In this document: positions 17,572 through 25,790 of the stretch, piece by piece
Numbering within the stretch: the stretch's first letter is position 1
How the letters are laid out: each line of letters begins with the position of its first letter
Source: Alphaproteobacteria bacterium
Lineage (GTDB): Bacteria > Pseudomonadota > Alphaproteobacteria > Micavibrionales > Micavibrionaceae
Length of the DNA stretch: 64,000 nt
Assembly (NCBI GenBank): GCA_009995045.1
Contig: JAACQG010000005.1
Location: forward strand, 130,804 to 194,803
Direction of reading: 5' to 3'
The notes under the pieces: generated by a model
Seen by the model: only the letters and a program-made list of their open reading frames with translations
Databases searched by the model: none
Told to the model about the DNA's origin: nothing
Made by a program: the position numbers and the translations under genes

Positions 17572-19005
17572 TTAGTCCATAAATGGATTTTTTGATTTTC
17601 TGACCAATAGGCGGATCGGTACGCCGGGGAGTTTGTAGTCGCGGCGTAAGCCGTTGATGATGAAGCGTCTGTACGCGTCGGGGAGCTTTTCTGGGCGTGA
17701 TGTCCAGAGAGCGAATGTGGGCGGGCGTGTTTTGATTTGTGTAATATATTTCAAACGGTTAGAGCGTCCAGAGATAAGCGGGGCGGGGTTGCGGCTTTCC
17801 ATCATCGCGAGCCATTTATTAAGCCCAGCAGTTGGGATGCGTTTGTTCCAGTATTCGTACGTTTCTAATGCGCGATCGAGAAGCTTGTTGATGTTCTTGC
17901 CGTTTTTGGCGGAGATTGTTTGGTATGGCAAATCTTTGATCTGGGCGAGTGAGTTTTCCATCAACCATTTGATGTCTTCAAGTTTATCTTCGCGGTCTTT
18001 GATAACATCCCATTTATTGACGGCGATCACGATGGCGCGGCCTTCGTCTATAATGTGTTCGGCGATTTGGAGGTCTTGTTTTTCGAGCGGGTTATTGGCG
18101 TCGATAACCATGATTACCACTTGGGCGAGGCGAATAGCGCGCATTGAATCTTCTACGCTCATGCGCTCGATTTTGTCTTGTACGCGTGATGTGCGGCGCA
18201 TTCCGGCGGTATCGACAAGTTTGAATTTGCGTTTGCCGTAAGTTTTGCTGTCATATTCCCAATCAACGGCAATGGCGTCGCGTGTTATGCCTGCTTCCGG
18301 GCCTGTCATAACGCGGGCCTCGTCGACAACGGAATTGAGTAGGGTGGATTTACCAACATTGGGGCGACCAACGATTGCGATTTTGAGTGGTTTTTCGGGA
18401 TCAATAACTTCTTCTTTGATTTCAAACTCGATATTGCCTTCGAGTTCGTCGAGCGTTTCTTCGTCGATGAAGTCTTCGTCTTCATCTTCGTCATAATCAT
18501 CTCTAAATTCTTTGGGGATATGCGGCATAAGCGCGTTATAGATTTCGTCCATACCGATATTGTGTTCAGATGAAATTGCGTATGGCTCGCCTAAGCCTAG
18601 GCCGTATGCTTCGGCAATGCCTGCATCTGCGGCGCGGCTGTTTTCACATTTATTGACAACCAAAATGACGGGTTTGTTTTGTTTGCGTAGGAAAGCTGCG
18701 AAATGTTCATCTAGTGGAGTAATGCCTGCGCGCCCGTCGACCATGAAGAGGATTGCATCGGCTTGTTCTAATGCGGCTTCGGTTTGTTTGCGCATGCGTC
18801 CTTCGATGGAATCGTCAAAGTTTTCCTCAAGGCCCGCAGTGTCGATGATGCGCAGTTGTTGATCAAAGAGCCAGCCTTCTGTCTCTCTCCAGTCGCGGGT
18901 TACACCCGGTGTGTCATCAACGATGGCGAGCTTCTTGCCCGCTATACGGTTAAAGAGTGTTGATTTACCGACATTTGGACGGCCTACGAGGGCTAGACTA
19001 AACAT
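17572..19005 (-). CDS. der: Ribosome assembly GTPase Der (EngA)
   Basis: A GTPase of about 477 residues with two tandem G domains and a C-terminal KH-like domain, needed for 50S ribosomal subunit assembly. GRPNVGKST occurs in both G domains, each followed by DTAG (G3) and NKCE or NKWD (G4). The linker between the G domains is unusually long and acidic (DDYDEDEDEDFIDEE). A longer in-frame start at 19044 exists, but the ATG at 19005 is preceded by AAAGGA and begins MFSLALVGRPN as homologues do. bamB and a YfgM-like gene lie upstream on the same strand. Confidence 0.96.
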   Translation of the reverse strand: MFSLALVGRPNVGKSTLFNRIAGKKLAIVDDTPGVTRDWRETEGWLFDQQLRIIDTAGLEENFDDSIEGRMRKQTEAALEQADAILFMVDGRAGITPLDEHFAAFLRKQNKPVILVVNKCENSRAADAGIAEAYGLGLGEPYAISSEHNIGMDEIYNALMPHIPKEFRDDYDEDEDEDFIDEETLDELEGNIEFEIKEEVIDPEKPLKIAIVGRPNVGKSTLLNSVVDEARVMTGPEAGITRDAIAVDWEYDSKTYGKRKFKLVDTAGMRRTSRVQDKIERMSVEDSMRAIRLAQVVIMVIDANNPLEKQDLQIAEHIIDEGRAIVIAVNKWDVIKDREDKLEDIKWLMENSLAQIKDLPYQTISAKNGKNINKLLDRALETYEYWNKRIPTAGLNKWLAMMESRNPAPLISGRSNRLKYITQIKTRPPTFALWTSRPEKLPDAYRRFIINGLRRDYKLPGVPIRLLVRKSKNPFMD

Positions 19006-19158
19006 TGCGTCATTTCCTTTTGCCTTATTGATATGCTTGCGCATCGTTTAAGGCGATTAAATACCTGTTGTTACCTGCTCTTTATTCGCGAGGATTATAA
19101 GCAAGCCACTTCGCGCGGGTATATCACTGAAATGATTGATTTGTCTAGTCTTAAACAA

Positions 19159-20472
19159 TTAGCGATACGCGGCGAGCGTTCCGTTTTCGCCTAAGATATA
19201 CAATGTTCCGCCCGCGATGATTGGTGCGATTGTGGTTTTAAGGCCGCTATCCCATTCACGAATGATTTTTCCATCTTCGGGTGATGCCTCGACAACGCGG
19301 CCATCATTGCCTGTCATGATCAGGCGTCCCCCTGCGAGGATTGGACCATTGAATGTGAGGAGTTCATCGCCATCTTTTTCAGGCAGGGATGTGACCCAGC
19401 GAATGGTTCCTGTCTCACGACCGAGGGCTATTAGCTTGTTATCAGTTGACAGCACGAAGAGGTGGTTTCCGGCCATCCATGGTGTTTGTGCGCCGCTTAT
19501 TTCGCGTTGCCAGATGCGTGTGCCTGTGCGCTCGTCAATGGCGACGAGGCGTCCAGCAAAGCTAATTGCAACGACAAGGCCTTTATCGATCACGGGAAGG
19601 GCTTTGATATCGGAAATTGTACCAAGGCCGCCTAAGCTGCGGAGGTTGGAGAGGTTGTCAGACCAAGCAACTGAACCGTTTGCTGCGCGTATGGCGATGA
19701 TTTCCCCTGACGAGAATACGGGTGTTACGATGTCACGATTGGCAGCGGGAGAGGCTGCGCCTACAAGGCCAGCGGTTTCGGCGATGCCCACATATTCCCA
19801 TAGATTTGCTCCGTCGGTTGTTGATAGCGCAAGGAGGCGGTTATCCAATGTTGTTACAAAAACGCGATCATCAACGATTGTGGGGGCCGCGCGTGCGGGG
19901 GCGGCCAAGGCTTTGCGCCAGAGGATTTCCCCTGTTTTTGGTGAGAGCGCGAGGAGTTCATTAAATCCGTTTGTTGCGAAGAGACGGCCGCCAGAATATG
20001 CAATGCCGCCGCCGATGACGAGGTCGTCCTCATCAGGGTTCGCAATGTCATTCTCCCAGAGGCGCTTGCCCGTTTCTGTGGAAAATGCGGAGAGTTCCGC
20101 GTCTGTGTTGAGGGTGAAGATGACGCCGTCAACAACGATGGGAGATGCGATCAATGGGATTTCTTTTGTTGAGCCGCGCCCGATATTGGCTTTCCATGCA
20201 CGTTGTAGCTGACCGCCGCTTAATGCAAGATTTTGCATGGAATGGTTGGGGTAGCCACCGCGTTGCGGCCAAAATTCGTTACGCCATTCAGCAGGGGTCA
20301 TTAGCCCTTGTGATTCGAGGAGGGCGTCATCGGGTTCCAGATTCTTTTGAAGCTCTAATACTGAAATACGCTCGCCTTCTAAGGGGGGCTTATCCTCTGT
20401 ATTGAACATGTCGGTGATGCCCGAACAGGATGTGAGCAGTATAGATGCAAGAAGGATCGGGAATATGCGCAT
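19159..20472 (-). CDS. bamB: Outer membrane assembly lipoprotein BamB
   Basis: A 437-residue PQQ-like beta-propeller lipoprotein, the BamB subunit of the beta-barrel assembly machine at the inner face of the outer membrane. A lipobox LTSC (Cys16) ends the signal peptide. Repeated 'A..  TG..lW' propeller blades are visible (TGKRLWENDI, TGEILWRKAL, DGANLWEYVG, TGTRIWQREI, TGTIRWVTSL). The position between a YfgM-like gene and der is the conserved yfgM-bamB-der order. Confidence 0.92.
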   Translation of the reverse strand: MRIFPILLASILLTSCSGITDMFNTEDKPPLEGERISVLELQKNLEPDDALLESQGLMTPAEWRNEFWPQRGGYPNHSMQNLALSGGQLQRAWKANIGRGSTKEIPLIASPIVVDGVIFTLNTDAELSAFSTETGKRLWENDIANPDEDDLVIGGGIAYSGGRLFATNGFNELLALSPKTGEILWRKALAAPARAAPTIVDDRVFVTTLDNRLLALSTTDGANLWEYVGIAETAGLVGAASPAANRDIVTPVFSSGEIIAIRAANGSVAWSDNLSNLRSLGGLGTISDIKALPVIDKGLVVAISFAGRLVAIDERTGTRIWQREISGAQTPWMAGNHLFVLSTDNKLIALGRETGTIRWVTSLPEKDGDELLTFNGPILAGGRLIMTGNDGRVVEASPEDGKIIREWDSGLKTTIAPIIAGGTLYILGENGTLAAYR

Positions 20473-20475
20473 AAT

Positions 20476-21156
20476 TTAATTTGTTTCTACGTTGTCTGTC
20501 TCTTTTGTGGGCTGGCTTTGTGGTATTTGACCAGAGATAACATGATGCAGCTTTTGTGCACGTTCGTAAAGGCTTGCCGGTAATTCTGGCGTGTCTGCAA
20601 CACTATTGAGCAGTTCCAAGGATTTTTGCGGGTTTGTGTTGGCTTGGAGGAGGGCCGCGTCGATTTGCGCGTGCGGCTTCCATGCGCTTTTGCTGTTAAG
20701 GATGGGGGCAAGGGCAGATAGAAGCTCTTCTTTATTCGCGCCTTCTTTTTCCATTTTTAGGCGTACATCCATGATAATCCCGAGATAGCGAAATTTTTCA
20801 GGGATTTTTGTATCGGCGACGATGCGCGCATACAACTTTGCCGCATCCTCTTGGTTGTTACGTTGCATAGCTGTTCCGGCGGCTGATAAGAGCGCGATGC
20901 CGCGAATGGATGGGCGGAAATCAAGGTCATCTTCAATGATATTTGCAGGATAATTGGTTGCTTCCTGTAGCGTGATGAGCTGCGCGGTTTGTTCGGTTTT
21001 TGTTTTCATGTCCCATGAGCGATAGGCGGACATCGCCCCTGTTGCGACAATGGTTAAAACAACGAAAGCGACAATGAAGAATTTATTTTCGTGCCAGAAT
21101 TTTGCAAGGCGCTCTTGGCGCATGGCATCGTCAACTTCAGCTAATAAATCTGACAT
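20476..21156 (-). CDS. YfgM-like tetratricopeptide membrane protein
   Basis: A 226-residue protein with a cytoplasmic N-terminus of about 25 residues, one membrane helix (residues about 26-46, FFIVAFVVLTIVATGAMSAY) and a periplasmic TPR-like domain ('GIALLSAAGTAMQRNNQEDAAKLYARI'). This is the layout of YfgM, an ancillary subunit of the SecYEG translocon that works with periplasmic chaperones. Three base pairs separate its stop from the bamB start, so the three genes form an operon supporting envelope protein export. Confidence 0.85.
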   Translation of the reverse strand: MSDLLAEVDDAMRQERLAKFWHENKFFIVAFVVLTIVATGAMSAYRSWDMKTKTEQTAQLITLQEATNYPANIIEDDLDFRPSIRGIALLSAAGTAMQRNNQEDAAKLYARIVADTKIPEKFRYLGIIMDVRLKMEKEGANKEELLSALAPILNSKSAWKPHAQIDAALLQANTNPQKSLELLNSVADTPELPASLYERAQKLHHVISGQIPQSQPTKETDNVETN

Positions 21157-21240
21157 ATCTTAATATCCCTTTGTTTGTACTGATGGCGATAGTAACGGTT
21201 TTTGCGCGAGTTTCCAGTGTTATTTGCCTGTATTTCGCTT

Positions 21241-21268
21241 AAAAAAAGGGCGTGAAAATATCACGCCC
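21241..21268 (-). terminator. Intrinsic terminator of the 101-residue protein gene
   Basis: On the minus strand a perfect 8-bp stem (GGGCGTGA with TCACGCCC, loop of 5) is followed by a run of seven T. It lies 28 bp past the stop codon of the gene at 21296-21601 and insulates it from the yfgM-bamB-der operon. Confidence 0.88.
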
Positions 21269-21295
21269 TTAGGTCAAATATGCGATAGTGGGGAC

Positions 21296-21601
21296 TTAGC
21301 GCATATCAATCTTTGTTGTTGCTGTGGCTTGTGTGCCTTGTTCAGTTTCAGTATCGAGCGTTTGGATGCGTGTTCCTGCTTCGCCGCGCGCCTGCTCAGC
21401 TTCGCGATCTAGAATTTCACGCTTTTCTTGCACTCTGTCTTGTGTATCTTCTGTGAGATCTTGCTCTGTAAGCTCTTGTGTGTTTGCATCTGTTTGTGTC
21501 TCGGCGCTCGTTTCCACGGTGATTTTTGTTTCTGCGTTTGCGCTGTAAAATGGTGAAGCGGCAAATAATGCAGTTGCACCGAGTAACATGAATTTTTTCA
21601 T
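21296..21601 (-). CDS. Small secreted protein, Gln/Thr/Glu-rich
   Basis: A 101-residue protein with a clear Sec signal peptide cleaved after SANA (residue 23). The mature part is polar and acidic, rich in E, T, Q and D, with a predicted helical centre (DRVQEKREILDREAEQARGE). No family is recognised. It has its own terminator and a GGAG-like ribosome-binding site, so it is a monocistronic gene for a small periplasmic protein. Confidence 0.75.
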   Translation of the reverse strand: MKKFMLLGATALFAASPFYSANAETKITVETSAETQTDANTQELTEQDLTEDTQDRVQEKREILDREAEQARGEAGTRIQTLDTETEQGTQATATTKIDMR

Positions 21602-21675
21602 TTTTGATTATCTCCAATTATTGTTCATCCATTCCAATGATTGATATGCGGATTGGTTCCGAATTATTTCTTAAA

Positions 21676-22227
21676 TTATTTCCATTTTATTGAACAGCCC
21701 ATGGATGAGAATTGCTCCGCGCTTGATTTCCCTGTCTTTGCAATGTCTAGCATGGCGTTGACGAGTTCTTTATCCGTTGTTTCATCGGCTGGGTTTGCCC
21801 CCGCGGAATCTAGGCGTCCGCGATATTGAAGTTTGTCATCGGCGTTAAAGCCGAAAATATCGGGGGTGCATATGGCGTCGTATGCTTTTGCTATTTCTTG
21901 CGTTTCGTCGATGAGATAGGGGAAGGAAAAATCATGTTCCTTGGCAAAGGCCTGCATGTTTTCAAAGTTATCTTCGGGATAATTTTCCGCATCATTGGAC
22001 ATGATGCACGCAAAGCCTATGCCATGTTTTTGCAATTTTTTAGCATCTTCGACGAGGCGGTCTATAATGGCATGGACGTAGGGGCAGTGGTTGCAGATAA
22101 ATGCGATGACTGTTCCTTTTTCGCCTTTGATATCCTCATATGAGTGCATCGCGCCGTCGATATTTTTTAATTTGAAGTCGGGTGCGGTGAGGGTTTCGTC
22201 TTTTTTGGGGGTATGCAAGAGCGCCAT
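21676..22227 (-). CDS. Thioredoxin-like protein (AhpC/TSA-type fold)
   Basis: A 183-residue cytoplasmic protein with a peroxiredoxin/thioredoxin fold. The CxxC motif is CNHC in AFICNHCPYVHAI near residue 44, a variant typical of a widespread group annotated as 'thioredoxin family protein'. 'APDFKLKNIDG' and 'CTPDIFGFNADDKLQYRGRLD' with the conserved cis-Pro region are also characteristic. The reaction is unproven; a thiol-disulfide or peroxide role is likely. The divergent gene at 22277 shares its upstream region. Confidence 0.85.
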   Translation of the reverse strand: MALLHTPKKDETLTAPDFKLKNIDGAMHSYEDIKGEKGTVIAFICNHCPYVHAIIDRLVEDAKKLQKHGIGFACIMSNDAENYPEDNFENMQAFAKEHDFSFPYLIDETQEIAKAYDAICTPDIFGFNADDKLQYRGRLDSAGANPADETTDKELVNAMLDIAKTGKSSAEQFSSMGCSIKWK

Positions 22228-22242
22228 GGTTTTGTCCTTTGC

Positions 22243-22277
22243 TTGTCCTTTTTTGGTAAAATGCTATAATAATCATA
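22243..22277 (+). promoter_or_regulatory. Promoter giving a probably leaderless mRNA
   Basis: TTGTCC at 22243-22248 and a perfect TATAAT at 22265-22270 are separated by 16 bases. The expected start point, six to seven bases past the -10 box, coincides with the ATG at 22277. No Shine-Dalgarno sequence precedes that ATG. Confidence 0.6.
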
Positions 22278-22612
22278 TGTCCGAGATTATCCCTTTTTCA
22301 ACCCAAAGCCATGCATCCGGGTTTAGCAATGCGCAATTTAAGAAGCTGGACGGGCTGTATTTGCAGGCGTGTTCGCGCAAAACATTGACGTATCGCACGG
22401 TTGATTGTGATTTTGATGAGGGGGTTGCGACCTATACCTATTATAAATCGCCACAATTTGCGCCTTATCTTTCCTTTGTGATTCGTCGTATCGGCCCGCG
22501 TAGCACGATGTTTGAGGTTTATTTGCAAGATAAGGGGCGTATTGCCAAAAGCGGTGTTTTTGATAAGGCGTTTGAGCGACTTCAGGCAGAGATTGAAAAT
22601 CTTCTATCTTAG
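22277..22612 (+). CDS. Conserved small protein, unknown function
   Basis: A 111-residue cytoplasmic protein starting MSEIIPF. It is mixed alpha/beta with aromatic-rich strands ('VATYTYYKSPQFAPYLSFVIRR', shortened here) and a C-terminal helix. No family was recognised. An open frame extends upstream to 22091, but this part overlaps the oppositely oriented thioredoxin-like gene and its promoter region, so the ATG at 22277 is preferred. The mRNA probably has no leader. icd follows after 64 bp with its own promoter. Confidence 0.72.
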   Translation: MSEIIPFSTQSHASGFSNAQFKKLDGLYLQACSRKTLTYRTVDCDFDEGVATYTYYKSPQFAPYLSFVIRRIGPRSTMFEVYLQDKGRIAKSGVFDKAFERLQAEIENLLS

Positions 22613-22616
22613 GCTC

Positions 22617-22644
22617 TTGGTTTGAGTCATATTCTCTTTATATT
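22617..22644 (+). promoter_or_regulatory. Probable icd promoter
   Basis: TTGGTT at 22617-22622 and TATATT at 22639-22644 are 16 bases apart; the start point would be near 22651, about 26 bases before the icd ATG, leaving room for the AAGAGAG ribosome-binding site. Confidence 0.5.
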
Positions 22645-22676
22645 GGTAGCAGCTAAAACAAACAAAGAGAGTATCC

Positions 22677-23891
22677 ATGTCCAAGATTAAAGTAAAAAAT
22701 CCTATTGTTGAAATTGACGGTGATGAGATGACGCGCATTATATGGGCGTTTATCAAAGAGCGTTTGATTTTGCCGTATTTGGATGTGGACTTGAAATATT
22801 ATGATCTTTCTATTCAAAAACGTGATGAAACCGATGATCAGATCACGATCGATGCGGCCAATGCCATTAAGGAGCATGGCGTTGGCGTGAAATGCGCAAC
22901 GATTACACCCGATGAAGCGCGGGTTGAAGAGTTTGGATTGAAGAAAATGTGGCGCAGCCCGAACGGGACAATCCGAAATATTTTGAACGGAACAGTCTTT
23001 CGCGAGCCGATTACAACAAGCAACGTGCCTAAATATGTTCCCGGCTGGAAAGAGCCGATTGTGGTTGGTCGTCATGCTTATGGCGATCAATATAAAGCAA
23101 CCGATATCAAGGTTGATCGTCCCGGTAAATTGACGTTGACCTTTGAACCGTCCGACGGATCAGCATCAGAAACGCATGAAGTGTTTGATTTCCCATCTGC
23201 GGGGGTTGGTATGGCGATGTATAACCTAGATGAGAGTATCGAGGGCTTTGCGCGTTCATCATTTAATTATGCGTTGGCGCGTAAATATCCGCTTTATATG
23301 TCGACCAAGAATACGATTCTTAAACAATATGACGGTCGATTTATCGAAATCTTTCAGCGCATTTTCGACGCAGAATTTAAAGAGCAATTTGAGGCGCTTG
23401 ATCTATGGTATGAGCATCGCTTGATTGACGACATGGTTGCGCAGGCGATTAAGTCGAAGGGTGGATTTGTTTGGGCATGTAAGAATTATGACGGTGATGT
23501 GCAATCCGATATCGTGGCGCAAGGATTTGGTTCGCTTGGTCTGATGACGTCTGTTTTGCTTACGCCTGATGGAAAAACAGTCGAGGCAGAGGCGGCGCAT
23601 GGCACGGTCACGCGTCATTATCGTGAGCATCAAAAAGGCAATCCGACATCAACCAATCCAATCGCGTCTATCTTTGCGTGGACACGTGGTTTGAAATATC
23701 GCGGTGAATTTGATGGTACGCCCGAGGTCGTTGAATTTGCAGATACGTTAGAGCGTTGCTGCGTAGAGGCGGTTGAAGATGGTTATATGACGAAAGATCT
23801 TGCGCTTTTGGTTGGTAAGGATCAAAAGTGGCTGACAACGAATGAATATATGGATAATGTTGTATCCAGATTAGAAAAGGCTATGGCGTAA
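22677..23891 (+). CDS. icd: Isocitrate dehydrogenase (NADP+)
   Basis: A 404-residue homodimeric, eukaryote-like NADP-isocitrate dehydrogenase of the TCA cycle, oxidatively decarboxylating isocitrate to 2-oxoglutarate. The start '[18 protein letters not shown]', the substrate-binding '[19 protein letters not shown]', and '[13 protein letters not shown]' near residue 310 (NADP-binding) are the subfamily hallmarks. Length is normal. The L,D-transpeptidase gene starts 2 bp after its stop. Confidence 0.97.
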   Translation: MSKIKVKNPIVEIDGDEMTRIIWAFIKERLILPYLDVDLKYYDLSIQKRDETDDQITIDAANAIKEHGVGVKCATITPDEARVEEFGLKKMWRSPNGTIRNILNGTVFREPITTSNVPKYVPGWKEPIVVGRHAYGDQYKATDIKVDRPGKLTLTFEPSDGSASETHEVFDFPSAGVGMAMYNLDESIEGFARSSFNYALARKYPLYMSTKNTILKQYDGRFIEIFQRIFDAEFKEQFEALDLWYEHRLIDDMVAQAIKSKGGFVWACKNYDGDVQSDIVAQGFGSLGLMTSVLLTPDGKTVEAEAAHGTVTRHYREHQKGNPTSTNPIASIFAWTRGLKYRGEFDGTPEVVEFADTLERCCVEAVEDGYMTKDLALLVGKDQKWLTTNEYMDNVVSRLEKAMA

Positions 23892-23893
23892 TT

Positions 23894-25063
23894 ATGTCAC
23901 GATTGGTTTTATTATTTGCGGTTTTAATAGGTGTTTTTGCATCAAGCGGGCACGCGTTTGCTGCTTATGATAAGCCATATATTGGTGACATGATTGAGTA
24001 TACATCTACTCATGAAGATACATTTGTGCATTTGGCGCGTGATTATAATCTTGGGTTTACCGAGATGCGCGCGGCAAATCCTTATGTTGATCCATGGCTG
24101 CCGGGCAAAGGAACGACACTTATTCTGCCGACCCGTCATTTGCTGCCCGAGGTTGATCGCGAGGGGATTGTGATTAACCTTCCTGAGATGCGTTTATACG
24201 CGTTTATCAATGGTGATGACGCGCCGACAACATTTCCGATTGGCGTTGGCCGTGAGGGGTTGAATACCCCTGTTGGGAAGACGAGCGTTGTCCGTAAAAA
24301 AGATGGGCCGACATGGACGCCTACGCCACGTATGCGCCGTGAAGATCCTGAGCTTAAGCCATATTATCCGCCTGGTCCTGATAACCCGCTTGGAACACAT
24401 GCGCTGTATTTGGGATGGCCGACCTATGCAATTCACGGAACTAACAAACCATTTGGGATTGGGCGTCGGATTAGTTCTGGCTGCATTCGCATGTATCCTG
24501 AGAATATTGTGAAACTGTTTGACGTGATTCCTGTTGGCACGCCTGTTCAGGTTGTTAATCAGCCGATCAAGCTCGCGTGGATTGATAATCGTCTTTATTT
24601 AGAGGCACATCCGGATATGGAGCAGGCAATTCAGATGGAAGAATATGGTGTTGTTAGCTCGCCTAAGCTTTCTGAAGAAGATTTGAAACGCATTATAAAG
24701 GTTGCTGGCGCGTATGAAGACAAACTTCGCTGGCCTGCTATTCGTATGGCGATCAAAGAGCGTAAGGGATATCCGATTGAAATTGCACGACGCTCCGATA
24801 GTGACGCGTTAGAAAACGCGGCGCAAGACAAGGGTGATGTTACTGCGAAGATTGAGGCCATGGATCCTGAGGTTCAAGAGATTATCAATGAAATGACTGA
24901 TCTTGATAAGGATGTTGAGAAACAGGCTGAAACAGATAAGGCGATTAAGCAAGTTGCACAAGACAACCTTGATCGTGATTACGCCGAGCAGAAAAGTGTG
25001 CATGTGGATGATGTGGTTTCAGGAACGCCTCAAGGGCTAAGAAATACAAATTTCAATCCATAG
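23894..25063 (+). CDS. L,D-transpeptidase with LysM-like domain
   Basis: A 389-residue periplasmic peptidoglycan cross-linking enzyme. A signal peptide ends after GHAFA (residue 24). A LysM-like segment spans about residues 34-78, and the YkuD catalytic domain about 90-215, with HGTN and the active-site SSGCIRMYPE. The C-terminal 150 residues are charged and helical ('EINEMTDLDKDVEKQ' area) and are longer than in most homologues, possibly a regulatory or wall-anchoring extension. It starts 2 bp after icd, an unusual operon partner. Confidence 0.92.
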   Translation: MSRLVLLFAVLIGVFASSGHAFAAYDKPYIGDMIEYTSTHEDTFVHLARDYNLGFTEMRAANPYVDPWLPGKGTTLILPTRHLLPEVDREGIVINLPEMRLYAFINGDDAPTTFPIGVGREGLNTPVGKTSVVRKKDGPTWTPTPRMRREDPELKPYYPPGPDNPLGTHALYLGWPTYAIHGTNKPFGIGRRISSGCIRMYPENIVKLFDVIPVGTPVQVVNQPIKLAWIDNRLYLEAHPDMEQAIQMEEYGVVSSPKLSEEDLKRIIKVAGAYEDKLRWPAIRMAIKERKGYPIEIARRSDSDALENAAQDKGDVTAKIEAMDPEVQEIINEMTDLDKDVEKQAETDKAIKQVAQDNLDRDYAEQKSVHVDDVVSGTPQGLRNTNFNP

Positions 25064-25317
25064 ATTATCACGGCCAGTATCGGCGAGAATAAGCATATAT
25101 ATTTGAGCGGGTTGCTGATTAGAAGGTAACCTATGCTCAATATAACCCCTGCGAGCCACGCAAATATAGCGTTTTGAAAGAATGCATTGATGTATGCCTG
25201 ATCTGCTGCCTGATTAAAGGCTCCTAGAAGCTGCGCACCATGGAATGTCAGTGAAGTGCTTGCAAACCCGATGGCGATGCTTGTGAGCAGGATAATGATT
25301 TTTAAGATTATTCTCAT
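25030..25317 (-). CDS. Small membrane protein, unknown function
   Basis: A 95-residue protein with three likely membrane helices (about residues 4-22, 48-68 and 72-92). Its 3' end overlaps the convergent L,D-transpeptidase gene by 34 bp. No family is recognised. The codon use and the uninterrupted hydrophobic pattern support a real gene, but evidence is limited. Confidence 0.6.
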   Translation of the reverse strand: MRIILKIIILLTSIAIGFASTSLTFHGAQLLGAFNQAADQAYINAFFQNAIFAWLAGVILSIGYLLISNPLKYICLFSPILAVIIYGLKFVFLSP

Positions 25318-25357
25318 CGTTAATCTTTAGCAAATTTTTAGCTGTAAAAAAAGTGTC

Positions 25358-25386
25358 AAAAAAAGGCGCCATAAGGCACCTTTTTC
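25358..25386. terminator. Bidirectional intrinsic terminator
   Basis: AAAAAGG pairs with CCTTTTT and GCC with GGC around an ATAA loop, with one C-A mismatch. T-runs occur on both strands (seven on the minus side), so it can end the small lipoprotein gene from the right and the 25-kb plus-strand transcript from the left. Confidence 0.75.
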
Positions 25387-25408
25387 GAATTCTTATATGC
25401 GGATCTAA

Positions 25409-25612
25409 TTACTTAGATTGCATTTTGTGGAATACACGCTCTGCACGAACTGGTGTAGGTGCTGGTGACTGTGAAGTGCCGTTTGAGTGTGTTGCTGTGC
25501 GTTCGTCAGCATATGGTGGAGCTGTGTCAACGTCACCCATTCCTGATGTTTCACAAGCAGAAAGTGTTGCTGCTGAACCTACGATAGCGATAGTAGCGAT
25601 AAGCTTTTTCAT
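25409..25612 (-). CDS. Small lipoprotein
   Basis: A 67-residue protein with a lipoprotein signal peptide ending in the lipobox LSAC (Cys20). The mature part of 48 residues is polar and rich in T, P, S and A, ending in basic residues. It has its own terminator. Two long inverted repeats lie upstream, in the spacer before the amidase gene. Function unknown. Confidence 0.75.
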   Translation of the reverse strand: MKKLIATIAIVGSAATLSACETSGMGDVDTAPPYADERTATHSNGTSQSPAPTPVRAERVFHKMQSK

Positions 25613-25706
25613 GTTTTTAAATCCTTGATTTTTGTTAGTTAAAATTAAGACAACCTCTCAATTTATTGTCCCTTTATACACAAAGAGAAATCCTTTGCAC
25701 ATCATT

Positions 25707-25771
25707 TTTCTTAAATTTTGTTTAAGAAATCAAATCATTATCAATATGTGTGATATTTTTGACACATATTG
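25707..25771. repeat. Two adjacent long inverted repeats upstream of the small lipoprotein gene
   Basis: TTTCTTAAA (25707-25715) and TTTAAGAAA (25721-25729) form a perfect 9-bp inverted repeat with a 5-base loop. CAATATGTGT (25742-25751) and ACACATATTG (25762-25771) form a perfect 10-bp one with a 10-base spacer. Neither is followed by a T-run on either strand, so they look like operators or RNA hairpins rather than terminators. Confidence 0.6.
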
Positions 25772-25790
25772 TGGTTAGTGATTTCGATGT

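Noticed and set aside
19217-20212. 331-codon open frame on the plus strand
   Set aside because: It is the antisense of bamB. BamB has a clear lipobox and propeller repeats; the plus-strand translation is Arg/Pro/Ser-rich without any motif, typical of an antisense shadow.
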